A DNA stretch of 36,331 nt. Origin: Bacillus sp. J33 (lineage in GTDB: Bacteria; Bacillota; Bacilli; Bacillales; Cytobacillaceae). A program made the position numbers and the translations under genes. Positions 31,875 through 36,331 of the stretch are shown one piece after another. Position 1 is the first letter of the stretch. The number at the start of each line of letters is the position of its first letter. Under the pieces are notes generated by a model that ran no database searches, was not told where the DNA came from, and saw only the letters and a program-made list of their open reading frames with translations. The stretch lies in contig NZ_JAEL01000054.1 of the NCBI RefSeq assembly GCF_000518885.1, forward strand, positions 181 to 36,511, read 5' to 3'.

Positions 31875-33161
31875 TTATTTCAAGTTGTCCCAGGATGCCT
31901 GGAATCTCTCAAGTACAGTATCATAGTCAATCTTGCCTGCGGCATATTCCTGGATTGTGGCAGCAAACTCCTTATTAGCCCCATCCGGCCATCTGAACCA
32001 AGTCCATGGAATCGTCTTGTCTTCCTTCGAATATTCGAGGATGGACTGGCCAAGTGGCCCTAATCCGTTCGGCTCAATATTGTCAAAGGCAGGAATAAAC
32101 GCGAATTCTTCTGTGATATAGCGTCTTCCTGTCTCAGAAGATACCATCCACTCAAGGAAAAGCTTGGCTTCTTCAAGATGTTCGGAATTCTTATTAAGTA
32201 CCCAATTGTTTGGAACGCCAACAGGCAAACGGTCGGCCACAGCTTCCTCATCACTTAGCGGAATTGGAATGAATCCCATATTGATATCAGGGTTAATTTC
32301 AAGAATCATGTTTTCCGTCCAGTTACCCTGCTGAAGCATAGCCGTTTTGCCTGATGCAAATAAGGTAACTTGTGTATTGTAATCAGTAGTTAATGGGTTG
32401 TCATTTCCAAAGTTAATTTCTGTATCCATCACTTCTTTAAAATCTTTAAATTTGTCGTTTCCAGTAATTTTTTCTGATCCGCTATACAAACCTTCAATAA
32501 ATGCTTCCGGATCCTCCTGCTGAGCAAATGGGATGTTCAATAAATGCTGCCCGATTACCCACCATTCGCCATAGCCGGCAGAGAAAGGCGTAATGCCTTT
32601 ATCCTCTAATTTTTTTGCTGCATCCTTAAGCTCAGATATTGTGTTAGGAGGCTCTGTAATTCCTGCTTCATCGAATAAATCTTTATTATAAATAAATCCA
32701 TATCCTTCAAGGTTTACTGGCATGCCATACAGCTTGCCATCTGTATCCGTCATAGGCACTTTCCCGATTGGAAGCACATGCTCTGCCCAAGGCTCATCCG
32801 AAAGGTCAGCAAGATGCTCTTTCCAAAGCTCCAGCTCCTTGAAACCGCCATTGTTAAAAATATCAGGATGTTCGCCAGAAGCGAATTTTGCTTTTAAAGC
32901 AGCACTGTAGTCAGCACCGCCGCCAACTGTTTCAAGCTTTACCTTGATGTTTGGGTGTTCCTTTTCAAACTCAGCAATCATTTCCTGTAGCTGGTCTGCA
33001 ATTTCAACTTTAAATTGGAACATATTCAGTGTTACAACTTCATCCTCATTCTTTGAATCACCCTTTTGCTTTTCATCCCCCGAGGAACTTGACGAAGAAC
33101 AGCCTGCGATAATGCCTGCCGCCAAAATCATTGACATCAATAAAAGCGCCAATCGTTTCAT
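31875..33161 (-). CDS. ABC sugar-binding lipoprotein (family 1)
   Basis: This 428-aa solute-binding protein has a lipoprotein signal (MKRLALLLMSMILAAGIIAG followed by Cys21) and a serine-rich linker, then the family-1 fold: TLNMFQFKVEIADQLQEMIA, GEHPDIFNNGGFKELELW, LYGMPVNLEGYGFIYNKDLF and PVGVPNNWVLNKNS. It binds a sugar or oligosaccharide outside the membrane and delivers it to the two permeases encoded just upstream. Aromatic residues near the C-terminus (KTIPWTWFRWPDG) suit sugar stacking. ATG at 33161 follows GGGGGG. It is third in the operon, after the permeases, an uncommon order, and is flanked by stem-loops on both sides. Ligand unknown. Confidence 0.9.
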   Translation of the reverse strand: MKRLALLLMSMILAAGIIAGCSSSSSSGDEKQKGDSKNEDEVVTLNMFQFKVEIADQLQEMIAEFEKEHPNIKVKLETVGGGADYSAALKAKFASGEHPDIFNNGGFKELELWKEHLADLSDEPWAEHVLPIGKVPMTDTDGKLYGMPVNLEGYGFIYNKDLFDEAGITEPPNTISELKDAAKKLEDKGITPFSAGYGEWWVIGQHLLNIPFAQQEDPEAFIEGLYSGSEKITGNDKFKDFKEVMDTEINFGNDNPLTTDYNTQVTLFASGKTAMLQQGNWTENMILEINPDINMGFIPIPLSDEEAVADRLPVGVPNNWVLNKNSEHLEEAKLFLEWMVSSETGRRYITEEFAFIPAFDNIEPNGLGPLGQSILEYSKEDKTIPWTWFRWPDGANKEFAATIQEYAAGKIDYDTVLERFQASWDNLK

Positions 33162-33199
33162 ATTTGTTTCCCCCCTGAAAAAATTTTTATATAAATTTC

Positions 33200-33221
33200 T
33201 GCCGCGTTTTATTTAGCGGCA
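33200..33221 (-). other. Stem-loop before the binding-protein gene
   Basis: TGCCGC and GCGGCA form a 6-bp GC-rich stem with a 10-nt loop in the 73-bp gap between the second permease gene and the binding-protein gene. No T run follows, so processing or ribosome-site protection is more likely than termination. Confidence 0.4.
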
Positions 33222-33234
33222 AAAATCTCTATCC

Positions 33235-34062
33235 TTACTTGATAGATCCTTGGGCAATGCCTTTAATAATATGCTTTTGCAGGAACAAGAAAAAAATGAT
33301 AACCGGTGTGATGCCCATTACAAGAGCTGCCAGTCCCATATCCCACTGTTTCGTGTATTGTGCAAAAAATGAACTGGTAGCCAATGGAATCGTTCTTAAT
33401 TCTGCATCCTGAAGCACAAGCAGCGGCAGCAAATAATCATTCCATATCCATAATGTATTTAGTATAACGACTGTAACCGTAATAGGTTTTAGGAGAGGAA
33501 AAACGATTCTCCAAAATACTCCAAATTGGCTGCAGCCGTCTATTCTTGCTGATTCTTCAATCTCAATTGGAACTGTTTTAATAAAACCATGGTACAGGAA
33601 TAATGACAGCGGTACGCCAAAGCCAAAATACATAATAATTAATCCGGGTATACTGTTTGTCAGATTTAATGTACCGCCCAGCTTCATCAGCGGGATCATA
33701 ACCGTCTGAAAAGGTATAACCATAGCCGATACAAAGAAAACAAACAGGATTTTACTGAATTTTCCCGGTGTCCGGACCATCTTCCAGGCCGCCATGGAAC
33801 TAATGACAACAAGTCCGATATTGCTTATTACCGTTATTATAAGGGAATTCCAGAAGGCTCGCGGAAAATTAATAATATCCCATACCTTCACGTAATTCGA
33901 AAATAAAAACTCCTTCGGCCATGCGGCAGCATCAATCAAAATATCCGCAAATCCTTTTACCGAGTTTATAAAAACGAAATAGAATGGAATGAGGAAAATG
34001 ATTCCAAATATGATTCCGATTATCTCGAGAATAAATGTATACTTCGTATATTTCGGATTCAT
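33235..34062 (-). CDS. Carbohydrate ABC permease (MalG/LplC/AraQ type)
   Basis: This 275-aa inner-membrane permease has six predicted helices and the cytoplasmic EAA loop EIEESARIDGCSQFGVFWRI followed by VFPLLKP, which contacts the ATPase. The C-terminus ends KHIIKGIAQGSIK, typical of CUT1 MalG-type subunits. It pairs with the MalF-type subunit encoded directly upstream; the stop of that gene and this ATG share one base (TAATG), so they are translationally coupled. No ATP-binding gene is in the operon; Bacillus CUT1 systems commonly use the shared ATPase MsmX. Confidence 0.92.
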   Translation of the reverse strand: MNPKYTKYTFILEIIGIIFGIIFLIPFYFVFINSVKGFADILIDAAAWPKEFLFSNYVKVWDIINFPRAFWNSLIITVISNIGLVVISSMAAWKMVRTPGKFSKILFVFFVSAMVIPFQTVMIPLMKLGGTLNLTNSIPGLIIMYFGFGVPLSLFLYHGFIKTVPIEIEESARIDGCSQFGVFWRIVFPLLKPITVTVVILNTLWIWNDYLLPLLVLQDAELRTIPLATSSFFAQYTKQWDMGLAALVMGITPVIIFFLFLQKHIIKGIAQGSIK

Positions 34063-35003
34063 TATGCCTCAACCTCCCTTTTCTTTGTCATCATTACCTG
34101 TACCGTTGTGAAGATTGCTACAACAACAAAGAACAAAATTGATTTTGCGGTACCAAGGCCGTACCGGTTATTTTGAAATGCTTCCTGGTAGATATTAATG
34201 GCAACTGATTGCGTTGAATTAAATGGCCCGCCCCCAGTAAGCGAAATATTCAGGTCAAAAATTTTAAATGCCATCGAAATGGTTAAGAAGAAACAAATCG
34301 TAAATGCCGGCAAAATAAGAGGAATGATGATTTTTGTCAAAAGTGTCCAATTGGAAGCCCCATCGATCTTCGCTGCCTCTAAAAGAGTTTGATCAACCCC
34401 CTGAAGAGCCGCAATATAAATCACCATCATATAGCCGCTAATCTGCCACGCAAACACAATCACAATACCCCAAAAAGCAGTTTTCTCATCGCCAAGCCAT
34501 GGCAGCTTAAAAGCTGAAAGATCTGTGAGATTTCCAATTGCCGCAAATCCCTTTACAAAAATAAACTGCCAAATAAATCCCAGCAAAAGCCCCCCAATAA
34601 CATTAGGAATAAAAAAAACAGTCCGCAATAAATTTCTAGACTTCAAAGCTGCATTTAATAATAAAGCAAGTCCAAAACCGATCAAATTACTAATAATGAC
34701 CGAAGCCAACATAAACTTTGTAGTAAAGATAAAGGAATCAAAAAACTTTGGATCATTTTTAAAAATCTTAATATAATTTTCAAGACCTACCCACTCAACC
34801 GCAGAACTTACTCCATTCCAGGATGTAAACGAATAAAATATCCCCATGGAAAAAGGAATAATCTGAATCACCAGGAAAAATAACAGCGCTGGCCCTACAA
34901 AAGCCCCGTAAGTTAATACCCTCATTAACTTAGCCTTTTTCCTGGTTATTGTCTTCATGTCTGATTTCATAACGGGTTCTTCAATCTGAATCTTTGTCTC
35001 CAA
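34062..35003 (-). CDS. Carbohydrate ABC permease (MalF/LplB/UgpA type)
   Basis: This 313-aa permease has six helices and the EAA loop LLEAAKIDGASNWTLLTKII followed by IPLILP. It is the MalF-type partner of the next gene and the first gene of the nine-gene sugar operon. The start is uncertain: TTG at 35003 (METKIQIEEP) has a GGTG/AGGGGG stretch upstream, while ATG codons 13 and 17 of that frame (MKSDMKTITRKKAKLM) are possible but lack a clear site. A TATAAT box and a cre lie 43-65 bp upstream of the TTG. Confidence 0.9.
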   Translation of the reverse strand: METKIQIEEPVMKSDMKTITRKKAKLMRVLTYGAFVGPALLFFLVIQIIPFSMGIFYSFTSWNGVSSAVEWVGLENYIKIFKNDPKFFDSFIFTTKFMLASVIISNLIGFGLALLLNAALKSRNLLRTVFFIPNVIGGLLLGFIWQFIFVKGFAAIGNLTDLSAFKLPWLGDEKTAFWGIVIVFAWQISGYMMVIYIAALQGVDQTLLEAAKIDGASNWTLLTKIIIPLILPAFTICFFLTISMAFKIFDLNISLTGGGPFNSTQSVAINIYQEAFQNNRYGLGTAKSILFFVVVAIFTTVQVMMTKKREVEA

Positions 35004-35045
35004 ACTACTTCACCGCCCCCTCTGCACTTGCAAATGCTTTCCTAC

Positions 35046-35051
35046 ATTATA
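35046..35051 (-). promoter_or_regulatory. -10 box of the sugar-operon promoter
   Basis: TATAAT on the minus strand, 43 bp before the first start codon. The expected -35 position (CCATAT/CATATA) is poor, consistent with a promoter that needs an activator, which the encoded YesN-type regulator could be. Confidence 0.5.
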
Positions 35052-35053
35052 TT

Positions 35054-35067
35054 TGAAAACGCTTGCA
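35054..35067 (-). promoter_or_regulatory. cre site (CcpA) at the sugar-operon promoter
   Basis: TGAAAACGCTTGCA in + orientation (TGCAAGCGTTTTCA on the other strand) fits the cre consensus TGWAARCGYTWNCW at every position and lies directly upstream of the -10 box. Strong repression in glucose is expected. Confidence 0.75.
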
Positions 35068-35136
35068 TATATGGGTGACTCAATTGACCGAAATGGTGCA
35101 ATATTTTGACTAGTAGTATTTCAAAGGCTTCTCAAA

Positions 35137-35323
35137 GAGAGCTTTCAGAATGTAGACAAACCCCTTTTTCAAATGAAAAGGGGCTTTATATCCTTTTTAA
35201 CCGCATATTTAGGTATATGGGGATTTAAGAAAGAACCCCATAAAAATTGATTGTATAATAATGATACAAACCGGCTGTCGACTTTGTGAACAACCTGAAA
35301 GCTCTCATAAAAGAGAGCTTTTT
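35137..35323 (+). promoter_or_regulatory. Leader with alternative hairpins ahead of the NERD gene
   Basis: GAGAGCTTTCAG (35137-35148) is perfectly complementary to CTGAAAGCTCTC (35295-35306). The latter can instead pair with GAGAGCTTT (35313-35321) to form a terminator hairpin followed by TTC and T-rich sequence. Two further hairpins lie between: CCCCTTTT/AAAAGGGG (35161-35183) and TATGGGG/CCCCATA (35216-35242). No clear -10 element is seen upstream on the + strand. The 379-bp gap otherwise holds no gene. Confidence 0.45.
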
Positions 35324-35382
35324 CTTGTTTAAATGAGAAGAAATACTTAAAATGAATTTATCTTGATCTAAGGACGTGAAGT

Positions 35383-36048
35383 ATGATATTAAAAACCCGT
35401 TATGAAACAGAAGAGCTAAAACTGCTCCGTTACTTAAATGGAAGGATGCATCTTCCTTCAAAGGATTACACCCATTATTTAAACTTAGAAAAGGGCTATT
35501 CAGGGGAAAAACAGTTTGATAAGCTGCTGGCGGATCTACCCGATGAATGGATCATAATTAATGACTTGCTGCTTGAAATCAGCCATACAATCTTCCAGCT
35601 CGATTCATTAATTATTACAGGAGATTACTTACATGTTTTTGAGGTAAAGAATTTTGAAGGTAACTTTTTTATTGAGCAAGATAGATGGTATACTGCATCG
35701 AAAACTGAAGTTAAGAATCCTCTGCTCCAGCTGCAGCGAAGTGAATCCCTGCTGAGGCGACTTCTTCAAGAACTCGGATTTAAACTTCCTATAATATCAC
35801 ACCTCATCTTTGTTAACTCCGAATTTTATTTGTATCAAGCACCTTTGAATCTGCCAGCTATATTTCCAGCACAAATTAACCGCTTTATGGACAACTTAAA
35901 GAATAAATCTATTGCACCTAACAGAAGGCAGATGGCACTTGCGGAAAAATTAATATCGCTAAATTTGAAGGAAACATCTTATGGACGGATCCCAGAATAT
36001 ACGTTTGAGGAGCTTGAAAAGGGGATCAAGTATAAATGTCAACGCTAG
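35383..36048 (+). CDS. NERD-domain (nuclease-related) protein, short form
   Basis: This 221-aa protein has a NERD domain at about residues 35-150. The PD-(D/E)xK-like nuclease residues are present: Glu42 in GYSGEKQF, Asp74 in FQLDSL, and Glu87 and Lys89 in HVFEVKNFEG. NERD proteins are presumed DNA-processing or nucleic-acid-binding proteins; no activity is proven for the Bacillus ones. The C-terminus stops at ELEKGIKYKCQR, where some relatives continue into a Cys-rich zinc ribbon, so this may be a short form or a truncation. ATG at 35383 follows AAGGACGTG. It stands alone behind an unusual structured leader. Confidence 0.82.
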   Translation: MILKTRYETEELKLLRYLNGRMHLPSKDYTHYLNLEKGYSGEKQFDKLLADLPDEWIIINDLLLEISHTIFQLDSLIITGDYLHVFEVKNFEGNFFIEQDRWYTASKTEVKNPLLQLQRSESLLRRLLQELGFKLPIISHLIFVNSEFYLYQAPLNLPAIFPAQINRFMDNLKNKSIAPNRRQMALAEKLISLNLKETSYGRIPEYTFEELEKGIKYKCQR

Positions 36049-36108
36049 GATGTACATTTTCGCTCGTTTTAGGATGTGCATTTTTGATACTTGTATACTT
36101 ATACCCAC

Positions 36109-36130
36109 CCCCAGCCTAGTTAGGATGGGG
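36109..36130. other. Hairpin between the NERD gene and the last gene
   Basis: CCCCAGCCTA and TAGGATGGGG form a 10-bp stem with one mismatch and a 2-nt loop, 10 bases past the end of the partial gene. It lacks a clear T run on either strand, so terminator function is doubtful. Confidence 0.35.
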
Positions 36131-36140
36131 GAAAGTGTCA

Positions 36141-36331
36141 TTAAAAATAATTGTTTCCTGTACGAGCTTCTAACTGATTATTTTCTTCTCTTAGAGCGTT
36201 AATTTCATTCTTAAGTTCATTTATTTCCTCTAATAATCTTTCAATCTTAGTTTGATCATCGATTCCTTTTTCATATGTTGTGCCTTTCCATCTACACCAA
36301 TCATTGAAATCATAAAGATCATCTTCGGAAA
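36141..36331 (-). CDS. C-terminal part of a coiled-coil protein (gene cut by window end)
   Basis: On the minus strand 63 codons are open from the window edge to the TAA at 36141-36143. The sequence reads DDLYDFNDWCRWKGTTYEKG, then a leucine-heptad coiled coil (IERLLEEINELKNEINALRE and ENNQLEARTGNNYF). Tryptophans before the coil and the tidy heptads argue for a real protein. The N-terminus is outside the window, so the family cannot be named. It is convergent with the NERD gene. Confidence 0.6.
   Translation of the reverse strand, partial: SEDDLYDFNDWCRWKGTTYEKGIDDQTKIERLLEEINELKNEINALREENNQLEARTGNNYF

Noticed and set aside
35161..35183. CCCCTTTT/AAAAGGGG hairpin as the terminator of a + strand gene
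   Set aside because: No + strand gene or ribosome site precedes it; it is described as part of the structured leader instead.

Overview
The window looks like the chromosome of a moderately low-GC, spore-forming member of the Bacillaceae, possibly Cytobacillus or a relative (inference from gene content and codon use, not tested). It carries the sporulation-associated pair prkA and yhbH, and a trmL-yhbB-queG block recalling the Bacillus subtilis yhb region. It also has strong AGGAGG-type ribosome sites, CcpA-type cre sites and a Bacillus-style SAM riboswitch. There are 33 apparently intact complete protein genes, one gene cut by the right edge, two decayed small genes, one complete tRNA gene and one tRNA half.

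Region 1 (1-4.6 kb) is a gluconate/pentose-phosphate module: gnd and gntP on the minus strand, divergent from an RpiR-family regulator, then a HAD phosphatase. cre sites lie at the gnd promoter and ahead of gntP. A 244-bp MITE-like repeat with an 8-bp direct repeat sits in front of the regulator. Region 2 (4.6-12.5 kb) is housekeeping: a frameshifted small gene, an NCS2 purine permease, a YitT-type membrane protein, the cystine transporter TcyP with a good promoter and palindromes, ProC, a 3-methyladenine glycosylase, a CPA2 antiporter and a small protein. Region 3 (12.5-15.2 kb) is a lone homoserine dehydrogenase behind a SAM-I riboswitch, plus a CoA-type Nudix hydrolase.

Region 4 (15.2-24.9 kb) holds yhbH and prkA with two small genes between them. 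It continues with a 31-aa membrane peptide gene, an NfsA-type nitroreductase, trmL, the YhbB amidase, queG and a B3/B4-domain protein. Several copies of the dispersed repeat lie in the gaps. Region 5 (24.9-25.2 kb) has tRNA-Gly(UCC) and a displaced copy of its 5' half.

Region 6 (25.4-35.1 kb) is a nine-gene minus-strand sugar operon with a near-perfect cre at its promoter. It encodes two ABC permeases, a lipoprotein binding protein, a YesM/YesN-type two-component system, a ThuA-family protein, two Gfo/Idh/MocA oxidoreductases and a TIM-barrel isomerase/epimerase. There is no ATPase, glycosidase or sugar kinase. This recalls ThuEFG-AB of rhizobia and suggests oxidative (3-keto) catabolism of an imported glycoside; it is the most interesting system here. 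Region 7 (35.1-36.3 kb) has a short NERD-domain protein behind a leader with mutually exclusive hairpins, and the end of a coiled-coil protein gene.

Across the window, intergenic space is populated by one family of roughly 60-245-bp inverted-repeat elements and by a separate GGTACC palindrome motif.
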